From Apoda limacodes (taxonomy: Eukaryota > Arthropoda > Insecta > Lepidoptera > Limacodidae): a stretch of 64,000 nucleotides of DNA. The stretch covers positions 9,392,001 through 9,456,000 of the forward strand of contig OX291562.1 of the NCBI GenBank assembly GCA_946406115.1, given 5' to 3'. Made by a program: the position numbers and the translations under genes. This document shows positions 10,748 through 20,439 of the stretch, in pieces; within the stretch, counting starts at the first letter, position 1; each line of letters opens with the position of its first letter. The notes below the pieces were generated by a model. The model saw only the letters and a list, made by a program, of their open reading frames with translations, searched no databases and was not told where the DNA came from.

Positions 10748-10888
10748 CTGCGCATGCCTGAGTTGGTTGACCAGGGTGGAGCATCTCTCAGGGTCTTTTC
10801 GGCCATCGAACGAGTCCAACTCCGCGGCGACCATGTTGAGGGCGTCGTCCGCGAAGAAGAACTGCGCTAGAAGGGACCGGTCGTCTCT
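10748..10888 (-). CDS. lst-2: lst-2 (ZFYVE28 homologue), second coding exon
   Basis: A 47-codon exon bounded by an acceptor (TTATTATTTTCAG|AGAGACG) and a donor (GCGCAG|GTTAGT), both phase 0. It starts [18 protein letters not shown], runs through [16 protein letters not shown], and ends LVNQLRHAQ. This is the conserved N-terminal stretch of Lst-2/ZFYVE28, where fly and human proteins read (A/S)DD/P-x-S/L-LA-R-F-Y-x-AD...A-x-ELDS-x-DGR-x-x-P-x-RC...LV-x-x-x-R-x-x-Q. The following exon should begin with D-N/K-V-L. It is not seen between 10747 and base 1, so it must be outside the window. The exon is GC-rich against an AT-rich background, as expected for a conserved coding block. It follows exon 1 at 50356 after an intron of about 39.5 kb. 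The 92-codon open frame around it only adds intron sequence on either side. Confidence 0.93.
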
Positions 10889-11042
10889 CTGAAAATAATA
10901 AAAACAATTACAACCGTAATGTATGTAATTACTTGGCACAAGTGCTTGTGCAAAATACCGAGCAAGCGAAGAAGTCAAAGATTGAACCACAAAAGTAAAC
11001 TATTCATAATATTAAGCCTACATACTTCAACAATAAACATAA

Positions 11043-11155
11043 AAAAACTACAGTTGCTAATATAAAAACTGCAGTTGCTAATATAAAAACTGCAGTTGCT
11101 AATATAAAAACTGCAGTTGCTAATATAAAAACTGCAGTTGCTAATATAAAAACAC
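11043..11155 (+). repeat. 21-bp tandem repeat, five copies
   Basis: Unit AAAAACTGCAGTTGCTAATA+T repeated five times, nearly perfect (the first copy has CTACAG). Because 21 is a multiple of three, the minus strand stays open as repeated YISNCSF. This is not evidence for a protein. Confidence 0.95.
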
Positions 11156-11373
11156 AAATTTTCGAATTTCGAATACCTTTCCACGCTAGTGGATATAATG
11201 ATATTTTTGCGCGCGTTTGCCTAATAATAAAAAAAGAAATTTTTCGAGCCAGTGCAATAAAATAAATTTATTATAATTTGCATAAACTTGTTAATTAATG
11301 CGCGGGCGCTATGCAAATGTAAAGCTCTATGTATGGCCGATCGTGATTGCCCGATAGCTCTGTGCTTTGACTC

Positions 11374-11790
11374 TTGAAAGTCGCAAAGATTCAACATAAT
11401 CGGGCAGCGCGCGCAGTTTGGTATTATAATACAGATATTTATGTATGTATTTATGTTTCTATCTACATATATAGTAGGCAGTCTGAAACGAGATTAAAAC
11501 CAGTGATTACGTCATGTCAGTGTCGGCACACGCTCAATACATTCCAGTTTGGTACAACTACAGCAGTTGTGTTAATATTTTAATTGTTAAGTAGGTAAGT
11601 ACAGCTTTAACACACTTCTGTGATAAGGTACATGTTGAAAACTAGCTTGTTCCCGTGGTTTCACTCGAAGAATACGGTATGACAGAGGAATCGATATCCG
11701 CGGAAATCTCAACCAAATCGATTTAATGATTTCGCTGTTCACTATGCACAAACGGTGTGCGACAGAGTGAAATGCCACAGTTAAAATCAA
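11374..11790. other. no gene recognised
   Basis: Open frames on both strands here are short and without recognisable domains. CTAGCTTGTTCCCGTGGTTTCAC at 11643 may be the start of a degenerate short interspersed repeat. Confidence 0.3.
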
Positions 11791-11793
11791 GAA

Positions 11794-12095
11794 TCTAATA
11801 CCTTCAAACGAGCAATTCTTGTATATATATTTGTGTGTTTATATTCTGAATCTCGAAAACGGCTCCAACAATTTTCATGAAATTTATTATGCCGGGGGTT
11901 TTGAAGGCGATAAATCGATCTAGCTAGGATTCATTTTTAGAAAACGTTTTTTTAGACACTGAAAAATATGACTCTTCCTGGCATCTATTAACGAGCAGTA
12001 ATACCATTCTTTTACCGACACAGAAACACTAAAGCTGCTTGACAATAGATGGCGTTGTCAAAAAAATTCAACAAAGCTCGGTCCCCAGGTACTAA
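11794..12095 (+). mobile_element. Helitron-type repeat, second family, copy 1
   Basis: Starts TCTAATACCTTCAAACGAGC followed by AATTCTTGTATATATAT. It then carries CTCGAAAACGGCTCCAACA, TATGCCGGGGGTTTTG, GGCGATAAATCGATC, ATGACTCTTCCTGGCATC, ACCGACACAGAAACACTAAA, TTGACAATAGATGGCGTTG and ends GCTCGGTCCCCAGGTACTAA. A TC start and a CTRR-type end fit a Helitron. A second copy is at 18609-18946. The ends are my best estimate. Confidence 0.65.
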
Positions 12096-12169
12096 GGCCA
12101 TTACAAGGGAGACAGTCCTGAGACTATTGTAACAATTCTATACACACACAATAACATAGTGGTATATAC

Positions 12170-12470
12170 TTATTTATGCCAGCGGCTCCGCCCGCCTTAC
12201 ATTTGGTTATCGGCATGGGATTCCTACGGCAACTCCTTGATTATACTAAAGAAATTCTCTATAGCTGTAGCTATAATTCGTACAAGTGAAATTCGGTTAT
12301 GGTTATTCCTGCCTTATTCGGTTATGGGAACCTTTGAATTATCCGAAATAAAATAAAGCCTTTGTCCTTCTCCGTCTCTTCAACCATCTCTGTGCAGAAT
12401 TTAATCTCAATTGTATGCTCCGTTGCGGCGTGATTGTGTAACCTTACAAACTTTCAAATTTTATATTTTA
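12170..12470 (+). repeat. lepidopteran short interspersed repeat, near full length
   Basis: Begins TTATGCCAGCGGCTCCGCCC. It has ATTTGGTTATCGGCATGGGA, CAACTCCTTGATTATACTAA, CTATAGCTGTAGCTATAATT, ATAAAATAAAGCCTTTGTCC and TGTGCAGAATTTAATCTCAA, and then ends ACAAACTTTCAAATTTTATA. Related copies are at 13550, 36598, 44810, 59425 and 61680. Confidence 0.75.
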
Positions 12471-12654
12471 CTAGCTGACCGGGCAGACGTTATCCTGCAT
12501 GATACAGACTTCAGCGCCATCTGCCGGGCTGATTTGTGAATCTAAACCATCCAGGGCGCCACACAAAAGCATACAAAAAAATTCAGTCAAATCGGTCCAG
12601 CCGTTTAGGAGTACATTGACATACACACGTACAGTAGAATTATCTATATAAAGA
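12471..12654 (-). mobile_element. mini-Helitron, third family
   Basis: On the minus strand it starts TCTTTATATAGATAATTCT and ends GTCTGCCCGGTCAGCTAG, flanked by A at the 3' side and T at the 5' side, as expected for insertion between A and T. It is 184 bp. The centre differs from the 233-bp family but keeps the CTCCTAAACGGCTGGACCG motif. It has no coding capacity. The open frame over it is chance. Confidence 0.7.
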
Positions 12655-12999
12655 TTTATATTACTAGGACTGTGATGACATTTTTCCGAGTCCAGTATAG
12701 CCATCATCCTTTGGTTTCGCAAGACTACGACTTCGAATGCTTATTAGAAGTGCACGTGCTTCAACTGAGCTGTGCCATCTACGCAACGCAATTTGAAGGT
12801 AACTTTGTAGTCAAACTTCCGACTAAATACGGAAACGTTGCATAATTATATTTAGTTGCTAAGTGTAAAACTAGCTCAATGGTCTTTATTATTTGTTATG
12901 CAAGTTACATAATGCTCATTTAGTCAGCCTTAATTGAAAGTCAAGAAATAAGAGCAAGTCGTGATACGTTCTCAAACATAAATATCTGTGATACTAATA

Positions 13000-13535
13000 A
13001 TATTTTATACAACTGCTGCTACTGCTGCCATCTCTGAGCGGGTGCACCCGGACACCAGCTTGGACTTTTTGACTCGGTTCAACGACAGGCTGTGAGAATT
13101 GTCGAAATTTCGAAACTCACTTGCCGTATCGAGCCCTTAAGTCTGAGGAAAGACTTTGCCTTCCTGTGTGTGTTCTACAGCTTGTACAATGGGCTTGTAA
13201 ACGGCTTGTTCTAAGGAATTGTTTGAAATAATGCCCACGGCTACTTTTCACCATCGCACCGCACGCCATCGGCAGGGTATTCATTCTCACACTTTAGAAC
13301 CGAAATGGTCGCGTACAGTGCGGTTTCAGAGAAACCTTTTCGGGAAATCCTTCCTTGTGGAATGAGCTCATGCCAAGGTTTTCTCCAGTATGGGTTTCTT
13401 CAGGAAAGAAGTTATTAGATTTCTGAAGGGTTGGCAACGCGCGAGTGATACCCCTGGTGGTGCAAACGTCCATAGGCTACGGTGACCGCTTACCATCAGG
13501 AGGACCGTAAGCTTGTTTGCCACATTAGTGGTATA
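13000..13535 (+). mobile_element. jockey/CR1-like LINE, 3' half of ORF2 tail
   Basis: Contains the family's C-terminal coding end in plus orientation with frameshifts: the ACCAGCTTGGACTTTTTGAC ... CGGTTCAACGACAGGCTGTG block, CTTCCTGTGTGTGTTCTACA (S-C-V-F-Y), CACCGCACGCCATCGGCAGG, TTGTGGAATGAGCTC (LWNEL), TATGGGTTTCTTCAGGAAAG (GFFRKEV), then CCATAGGCTACGGTGACCGC and the TTTGCCACATTAGTGGTAT terminus at about 13530. It is 5' truncated within the RT-downstream region. Confidence 0.85.
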
Positions 13536-13549
13536 CATATTGAAAAAAA

Positions 13550-13830
13550 AAACTGGCTTTTGCCAGCGGCTCTGCTCGTCCTAAATTTGATTATCGGCGT
13601 AGGATTCTTATCGCAACTCCTTGATTATACTAAAGAAGTTTGTTTTCGCAAGCTGAAGCTGTAGTTCGTGCAAGTGGAATTCGGTTATATTTACTCTCGC
13701 GGAAACTTTTGAATTTTCCGAGATAAAAAGCCTATGTCCTTCTTCGTATCTTCAACTGTCTCTGTTCAAATTTCAGATCAATTGGATGCTCCGTTGCGGC
13801 AGGATTGAGTAACAAACATTATATTTATCC
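13550..13830 (+). repeat. lepidopteran short interspersed repeat
   Basis: GCTTTTGCCAGCGGCTCTGC, ATTTGATTATCGGCGTAGG, CAACTCCTTGATTATACTAA, GAGATAAAAAGCCTATGTCC, GATGCTCCGTTGCGGCAGG. It lies directly after the LINE tail, so it probably inserted into the LINE's oligo-A end. Confidence 0.75.
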
Positions 13831-13947
13831 CCGCAGGAACTTTTATTTTCAGAAATGAAATAGCCGATGTCTTAATTAAGGACCTAACCTATATGTGTGC
13901 CAAGTTTCATCTTTGAGCCGCAGTTCCTCAAAATATTTCATCGTGTC

Positions 13948-14499
13948 AACCCATCGTGTGGGGTATCAAATGAAGGGGCTTGATGAGCCGGTTCCAAAAA
14001 TATATTACCGTTGGGCTCAGTATTTTTCTGTAATGTATACCTTAAATGATAGTTTATATCCTCATTTTTAACTCTCATAAAGCAATTTGGAAAGTATTGA
14101 AATTTAGTATTTTTTTTGAATTTTTGAATATTGCAATGTGAGACGGTCCCCTTAACTTCAGATCTTTATGAGACTTTATGTGAACTGTACTGTCCCCTGC
14201 TGCTTCTGTTCACTGGTGTCATTGAAGTGTATTTAAAAATTAAAAAAAAAAAATTAAATTTTAATATATTCAAAATTCCTTTCACAGCGTTAAAAATGAG
14301 GATATAAACTATCATTTAAGGTATATATTACAGAAAAATACTGATCCGTCTTCTACGTGGAGGGGGTAGTCCAAACTTAGTATGTTTTGAAAATACTTTT
14401 TGGATTTTAAGAAAAAAAGTAGCCCAAAGGTAATAGTGTGGTATATTTTTAGAACCGGCTCATCATGCCCTTTCATTTGATACCCCAGACGATGGGTTT
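13948..14499. repeat. large imperfect inverted repeat (foldback element)
   Basis: Left arm 13948-14072 and right arm 14289-14499 are inverted copies. Matching pieces include AACCCATCGTGTGGGGTAT with ATACCCCAGACGATGGGTT, and CCTTAAATGATAGTTTATAT with ATATAAACTATCATTTAAGG. The right arm carries a 77-base insertion at about 14344-14420. It is probably a long-armed MITE. Confidence 0.85.
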
Positions 14500-14559
14500 C
14501 TGAAAAAAAAAATTTAAATCCCATACAAAAAATTAATGAGACCACAACTGTCTCGAGTA

Positions 14560-14805
14560 CGCCAGACTTGTGAAGTCGTGAGAAAAATATATGCAAGTAG
14601 GTATTCTTACCCCACGTGGGCCGTGAATGTACTTGCATTATTTTTACGCCCGAATTCACCGTTCCCATCCCAAAATGCGCCCTGATCTGTGGTCGGGATT
14701 CAACAAACGGTGTGACCAGCACGAACGAATCAGGGATTTGAACACGGAGAGTCGGAGCCAGGGATTCCACTGCTGTATCATGTATTCCTGAGCTATGTAC
14801 TTGAG
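14560..14805 (-). repeat. possible tRNA-derived SINE with satellite-like tail
   Basis: On the minus strand, TAGCTCAGGAATACATG resembles an A box and CCGTGTTCAAATCCCTG a B box about 50 bases later. The 3' part (TACTTGCATATATTTTTCTC, TCTGGCGTACTCGAGAC) matches the 132-bp repeat monomer at 742-1165. A 169-codon open frame runs across this and the adjacent foldback and is rejected as a gene. Confidence 0.4.
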
Positions 14806-15129
14806 TGGGTGGACGTACCATAATATGCCATTATAAGTTCGCTGATTAACAGGTAAATAGCAGACTGCCAGCTTTCATCAGGCCCAGGGGCAATAACAGT
14901 TCCCAAAAATTAATACTCATTTTGTTTCGATTTTAAACGTTTTTATGGGCTTTTAAGTCACCTATTAATTCATAAAAAATATCATTGTTTTGTTTTCTTC
15001 AAGTTTAAAGGGGTTAACGAACTTTCAGATAATATTTATTTTTCAGTGATGTAAATAATAAAATCAAAAATAAACTACAGGAGACGGAAATGACACGAAA
15101 TGGTCTCCAGTGTAGTTAAAACTTACATT

Positions 15130-15285
15130 GCAAATATAGAATTTCATCAATAAATATTATCATAGCAAAAGATGCAGTCAAAAGATTAACCTTGAGCCAG
15201 GATTCGAACCGGCAACAAACCTAACAGTCCGTGTAAGTGTTCTACCAATTGACCTATCAAGGCACAAGTCAATGAAAATCCCGAC
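15130..15285 (-). repeat. tRNA-derived SINE
   Basis: On the minus strand, GCCTTGATAGGTCAATTGG, a second block GGACTGTTAGGTTTGTTGCC and GGTTCGAATCCTGGCTCAAGG give a tRNA-like head. A seven-pair acceptor stem (GCCTTGA/TCAAGGT, with one G-T wobble) and a T-arm (GCCGG/CTGGC) can form. The anticodon loop lacks the invariant T, so this is a tRNA-like SINE head or pseudo-tRNA rather than a working tRNA. A body of about 70 bases follows (CTTTTGACTGCATCTTTTGC). Confidence 0.7.
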
Positions 15286-15442
15286 TACATCCTAACTCTG
15301 GAAATACGCTCGTCACGAACGTCACAAATACAACTACAAGGGACTTATGCAATCCTGGTACATAAATCTTATAAACACACAAATCTATGTACATACATTA
15401 ATACTTATACAAATAATTTCTTCGTTTGACATCTTGAAGAAA

Positions 15443-16160
15443 AAACCTGGCCAAGTGCGAAACTGGCTCGCTCACCGAGGGTTCCGTACAAACTTATTAT
15501 GTAGATAGTTCTTACATCATCAGATCAAGATTTATGCCTTAATAATCATTTTTTGGATTTTTTTCTAAATTTATGATGGAGCATCTTGCTTCTTGTCCAT
15601 TGTCATGATTCTGGGTAAATGGGAAGTACCCTATTAGTTCTGATTTATTTGTGTCACAATATGCGACAATAATGACCGTATTTCCGGCATATTTTTATTG
15701 CATTGACTTTGAAACTCATTCAAAGTCAATGCAATAATTAATTTGTTTACATTTTAAAGTGATCGTAGACTTTAGTATTAAATATTAATTTCAACTTGAT
15801 GCCTCCACACGTTCTCAAGTAAAAGTTTTTTTTAATAATAAAATATTTTTTAATAAAACAGACAAACTTTTTTTTAATGTTTTAGAACTACAAATTACCA
15901 GATTCTTTCCTATATTTGTGATGTAAGACATGTTTCGTGTAAAACTTCATAATTCTAGGACAACAAGAAGTACCTAATAGGTTTTGATTTATTTGTGAAT
16001 ACCAAAATATGCGACAAAAATTACCGTATTTTGTTCGTATTTTTTTATTGCGTTGACTTAAAAAATTGATTTTTTTACAGCTGTAAGTGACCGTAGACCT
16101 TTAATTTCAACTTGATACCTTTGCGCGTTCGTGACAAAAGGGAGAGACGGAAGACAAAGT
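15443..16160 (+). repeat. 'GGGTTCCGT' repeat family, long subtype with internal duplication
   Basis: Starts GGCCAAGTGCGAAACTGGCT and GAGGGTTCCGTACAAACTT. Two tandem copies of its middle follow: CATCTTGCTTCTTGTCCAT/ACATGTTTCGTGTAAAACT, TGATTTATTTGTG twice, ATATGCGACAA twice, GTGA(T/C)CGTAGAC twice, TTTCAACTTGATGCC/TTTCAACTTGATACC. The period is roughly 370 bases. The same subtype occurs at 38690-39130 and, inverted, at 17818-18236. Confidence 0.7.
15697..15735. repeat. 17-bp perfect hairpin
   Basis: ATTGCATTGACTTTGAA at 15697-15713 and its exact reverse complement at 15719-15735, with a 5-base loop, inside the repeat above. Confidence 0.9.
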
Positions 16161-16629
16161 AATCCATAATGCTATAAATGTCATATCTATTATGGCTACA
16201 TCATCAATGTAAGTTAATTGATTAATTGTAGAATTTGGTGATTATTTACCACGTGATGTTTTAAGGCTTTGTGGTCTTAAATGTTTCTACATCAAAATGT
16301 CCAAAAACTAAATAATCCAGTACCTCATTATTAATGTACATAAAGTTAGCAGAACAACTATCGGAAATTTAAATGAAATAAGTTGCATCGCAAATTTTTA
16401 AACAGCCATCGGGTTGGAACTCGGTTTAAATAGTTGAAGTGGTAACTCCACCATACTTTGGTTTTCGGATGCTCCACCAAGCTGATCACAGATTAAACGT
16501 ATTTGAATTATGATGTTGGTGTTAGGTCAGTTATGTCAGCATTAAAATTAAAAATTAAAGAATAGGATACGTAGTAATATTTTTATACTTATTTTATAGT
16601 AGGTGTACAATAATCATGGCCCCAGATCT

Positions 16630-17125
16630 AACAACTTTGGTTTTATCTTAATCCCAATTTCTCGTTAGTAATCTGCTAACTTTACTTAAAAAAAAAGAAA
16701 AATCCGTATAACAAAAAATTCACGACAGAATCATGGCAAATTATGCAATTTATTTTATTTCGATTGGAAAAAGTTGTTTTGATAACTCTTGTAATTAAAA
16801 AAATATAAAAGCGGGTTTTCTCTTAATCCCATTTTTTCGTTATAGTTGCCTACTAAAACGTAAAAAAAGAAAAACCCTATAATAAATGTATAAAAGCGGC
16901 AAATTTTATTTTTTCACGGATAAATCACGGCAAATTAGCGGCAAATTCCTGTGTATTTGGTTCTTCTAAATCCCTTTTTTTTCTTGTGTTCTGCTAACTT
17001 TACGTAAAGGTCGAAGAATACTCTGTAACTCAAGAAATATAAAAGCGGCAATTTTTTTTTTTCACGCATAAATCACGGCAAATTACGCAATTTATTTCAC
17101 TTCGATTTGCGATAGTTGTTGTGCT
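16630..17125 (+). repeat. three diverged tandem units of about 150-200 bp
   Basis: Each unit contains TCTTAATCCCA or CTAAATCCC, then TTCGTTA or TTCTTGTG, then GCTAACTTTAC or CTACTAAAACG, a run near AAATATAAAAGCGG, and TCACGGCAAATTA. It reads as one unit repeated about three times with drift. No coding frame is seen. Confidence 0.65.
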
Positions 17126-17397
17126 AACTTTACGTACATCCATTATTAATGAATCGAAAACAACGACGTACAAGTCGGTGTATTACGTCATGTTGGTGAT
17201 TCACCATTTTCTTTTAAAAAACTAATTTTGTTTTCCTCAACAGCTGCATGTTCTGTGTGCATCACAACGTGTTTGCTTTGACAAGGAAATAAAACAGATT
17301 TTAACGAAAAACCCACTATATTAATAAACGTATCTAAAATTTATAAAACGTTTTTTATCATCAACCAAAAACTTACAACCATTTAACACTGACTGAA

Positions 17398-17530
17398 CAA
17401 AGTAGCCTATGTGCTATTTCAGACTATAATCTATTTCTGTGCCAAATTTCATCCAGATCCGTTTGGCCGTTCTGAAGAGATTGAGTAACAAACTTCCATC
17501 CAAACTTTCGCATTTATAATATAAGTATCG
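17398..17530 (+). repeat. lepidopteran short interspersed repeat, 3' fragment
   Basis: AAAGTAGCCTATGTGCTATT, GTGCCAAATTTCATCCAGAT, CCGTTTGGCCGTTCTGAAG, TTTCGCATTTATAATATAAG: the 3' half of the family. Confidence 0.75.
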
Positions 17531-17817
17531 ATTCTATTATTGTACTAGGACGTGATAAGTCACTATAAGTTGTTTATAGAACATACTAAAGCCGCGTCTC
17601 CAGCTCGTGTTTTGCTGAAACATTACACAAAAACATCTTCGATACATATTTTTGGTCTAAAAACTTTGCTTTGTGTATGGAAACAATGTTTTAGCTTTCT
17701 ACGCTTAACGGAAAACATCTAAACATTTACCCCGCGGGGGTAGGGGGGCGACAATCATTAATATCGTTCATATGATCTGTGGTATTCAAATACTCAAACT
17801 AATTCAAATAAACTACT

Positions 17818-18236
17818 AATTTTAGGATTCCGTCCCTAAAAAGGAAAAAACGGAACACTTATTGAATCACTTTGTTGTCCGTCTGTCAAGACCCATTTTC
17901 TCAGGAACGCGTGGAGGTATCAAGCTAAAATTTATATCAAATACTCAGGTCTACTGTCCCTTAGAGCTCTGAAAAAGTCAAACTTCTAAGTCAACGCAGT
18001 CAAAAGATACAGCCGTTTCTGCCGCAAATTTTCGAAACTCGGGAATCAAAACCAGCAGGGTACTTCCCGTAAATCTTGAAATTTGGTACGAAGCAACGTC
18101 TTATAGCACACATAAAGGAAAAATTGCTAAAACCGTAAATTTTTAGTTATATCACATAATAAAAATATTTTTAATAATACACAACATAACGGAACCCTCG
18201 TTGCGCGAGCCAGACTCGCACTTGGCCGGTTTTTAT
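17818..18236 (-). repeat. 'GGGTTCCGT' repeat family, minus orientation, about 420 bp
   Basis: Bounded by TTTTAGGATTCCGTCCC at the left and ACGGAACCCTCGTTGCGCGA with GACTCGCACTTGGCCGG at the right. The inside carries TCAGGAACGCGTGGAGGTAT and TTTGTTGTCCGTCTGTCAAG, i.e. the reverse complement of the 38690-39130 copy. The imperfect inverted AGGGTTCCGT words near the ends suggest a DNA element. Confidence 0.75.
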
Positions 18237-18608
18237 AACTGGAAATACGTCTTCTACGTTTGAAGTCATCCCATCAAAAATCCCACAAAGCAGTCGAGTC
18301 GGTATGAGTCATGCTTCAAGGCTAATTACATGACAATACATGAAATGGGGCTTGGGAGTATACCAGTGATAATTGAATATACGCGATACGTAACGCACGA
18401 GTTATTTTTGTATAATGAGATCGGGCATTCCTAAACTCTTAACAGCTGCTATGTTTATGTTTAAGCCCGTTACAGGCGTAGCTATAATACATATATACAT
18501 ATATATGCTAAAATATATTCATAGAAAACCCAATATATATTTATAGCTGTGTGTGTGTGGTAACTTAGAAGTAGATTGAGAAAATATATCGTATATGCTT
18601 TGCTACTA

Positions 18609-18946
18609 TCTAATACCTTTAAACGAGCAAGTCTTGTATATATATGTATATATATACATATATAATCTGTATCTCGGAAACGGCACCAACGATTTTTATG
18701 AGATTTAGTATGCAGGGGGTTTTGGGGGCGATAAATGGATCGTCGATTTATTCGTGTTTTCAGGCAATTATAAACTGAAAATATGACTCTTCCTGACACC
18801 TATTGGCGAGTAGTATTACTATTATTTATACCGACACAGCAACACTAAAGCTACTTGACAGTAGATGGCGTTGTTAAGCAACACTAAAGCTACTTGACAG
18901 TAGATGGCGTTAAAAAAACGAGCAGAGCTCTGAAGCCCAGGTACTT
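18609..18946 (+). mobile_element. Helitron-type repeat, second family, copy 2
   Basis: TCTAATACCTTTAAACGAGC, TCTCGGAAACGGCACCAACG, GCAGGGGGTTTTGGGGGCG, ATGACTCTTCCTGACACC, matching 11794-12095. A 39-bp unit (CAACACTAAAGCTACTTGAC ... GGCGTTGTTAAG) is tandemly duplicated at 18841-18910. The copy ends about 10 bases before the mini-Helitron at 18957. Confidence 0.65.
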
Positions 18947-18956
18947 TATATTATTA

Positions 18957-19189
18957 CTAGCTGTCCCGGCGAACGTTGTTCCGCTGCCGTCCCTCTGTAC
19001 CCGGCGAAAGTTGGTTTTTACCTATAGTGCCCGAGTCCGGCTCGCACTTGACATATCGAGATAAAAACTATCCTATCTTTTAAGTTGGATCAAATAACAG
19101 ATATTTACGAAGTTTGATCAAAATCGGTTCAGTAGTTTAGGAGTCCATTGAGGACAAACATTGTGACACGAGATTTATATATATTAAGA
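18957..19189 (-). mobile_element. non-autonomous mini-Helitron, copy 2 (233 bp)
   Basis: Minus strand starts TCTTAATATATATAAATCTC and ends GTTCGCCGGGACAGCTAG. The bases just outside are A (18956, plus) and T (19190, plus), as expected for an A/T target. It is the same length as the copy at 62924-63156 and nearly identical, so the insertions are young. The family conserves CAATGGACTCCTAAACTACT and AACCGATTTTGATCAAACTT. Confidence 0.85.
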
Positions 19190-20103
19190 TTAAGTAAGTT
19201 AAGTATATTATAGCTCCATGTCATGTGTCATGGGCTCAATTTGGTTGTTAGTCGAATAATAGCAATATCTTATCGAAAGTTCTGTATTGTGTCAACTATT
19301 CGGAAGTACTTGATTACAAAAAATTGCATAAAAATTCGCACTTTTAAGCTTTTCGTATTTATAAAAATTTATTTCGAATTTGTGTTGTAATGTCGAATTG
19401 TAATATATATTCTGTTTTATATTTCTATATTTTTTATAATTAACTATGGATTGTTTAAAATTAATTTCGATAGGCTAAATGCAGACAAATTTTAAAAGTA
19501 ACAATTTTTTTGAAAAGCTAGAGTTCATTATAACAATAAAATTAAAACCTTAACAAAGTAGAAACAGAAGGATTGTCGCGGAAATACGAGGCAAAACTGT
19601 TCAGTCGGCTGATGGGTCGGCAATTTATTAACATATTAGGCAATTTACCTTATCTAGTACTAGATAAGGTAAATTGCCAAGAACTGCATAAAAATATTTT
19701 TTTAATTGCAAACGAACTGTATGTATGTACTCATATGTAACTTAAATCTTCCCAATTTTTGTACCTAGAATAGGACTAATGTGGTTGACAACCTTTTTAC
19801 ACCATCCTCGTTAGTACTGCGTGACAGAGGGGAACATATCGCCGCAAAACTGACTTTGACGCAGTCTAACTGGACTATGGTGGCGTATGTTATACATTCC
19901 ATACGTCGCCAATGACCATCTTTAAACTAATACCCGGTAAGATAAACCTGGCACGGAATAATATACCTCCATGGCCAGCTCCTGATGAGCTAACAGAAGT
20001 CAAGATAAGAAGAGGGATGGGGGAAACGAACAATATCTATTAGAAGGTGCAAACGAAGCCCGTTTATACGACACCCACTTACCATGACGACCCTACTTTT
20101 AGG
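19190..20103. other. AT-rich stretch with a perfect 40-bp palindrome
   Basis: 19639-19678 is GGCAATTTACCTTATCTAGT followed immediately by its exact reverse complement. Nothing else is recognised. Confidence 0.8.
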
Positions 20104-20394
20104 GTTTAAACCCTCCATTTTTAACCGACTTCAAAAAAAGGAGGAGGTTCTCAATTTGTCGGAATTTTTTTTTTATGTATGTTACCCGTTTTCTCGAAGA
20201 CGCCTGGGCTGATTCGAGAAATTCTTTTTTTATTTAAATGGTTATACTTTCCAGGTGGTCCCATATTATTATAGTGAATTTAAAACTAAAACTTTTGGAG
20301 AAAAAAATAATTAATGTTAATTTGGAACTGGTGAAATGCCTTTTATGTTGATGATTGTATAATTTTTTGTTACGAGTATGGATGTTTTTAGTGT
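20104..20394. repeat. interspersed repeat, 'CAAAAAAGGAGGAGGTT' family, copy 2
   Basis: TTCAAAAAAAGGAGGAGGTT, TTTTTTATGTATGTTACCCG, CGAAGACGCCTGGGCTGATT, GGTTATACTTTCCAGGTGG, TTTTATGTTGATGATTGTAT, TGTTACGAGTATGGATG. Better preserved than the copy at 2075. Confidence 0.8.
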
Positions 20395-20439
20395 ACAAGA
20401 AAAAAAAAGCCATTCGTCACTCAAAAGAAAAAAAATAAT

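Noticed and set aside
10975..11184. Open frame encoding repeated YISNCSF
   Set aside because: Generated by a 21-bp tandem repeat in an intron.
12471..12722. 83-codon minus-strand frame
   Set aside because: Covers a 184-bp mini-Helitron and its flank. Helitron ends explain the sequence.
14312..14821. 169-codon open frame on the minus strand, the longest in the window
   Set aside because: It runs across one arm of the foldback repeat and a tRNA-like SINE with a satellite tail, and has no domain or codon bias of a gene.
15185..15262. Possible functional tRNA gene on the minus strand
   Set aside because: Acceptor stem and T arm can form, but the anticodon loop lacks the invariant T and a SINE body follows, as in the related copy at 61755.
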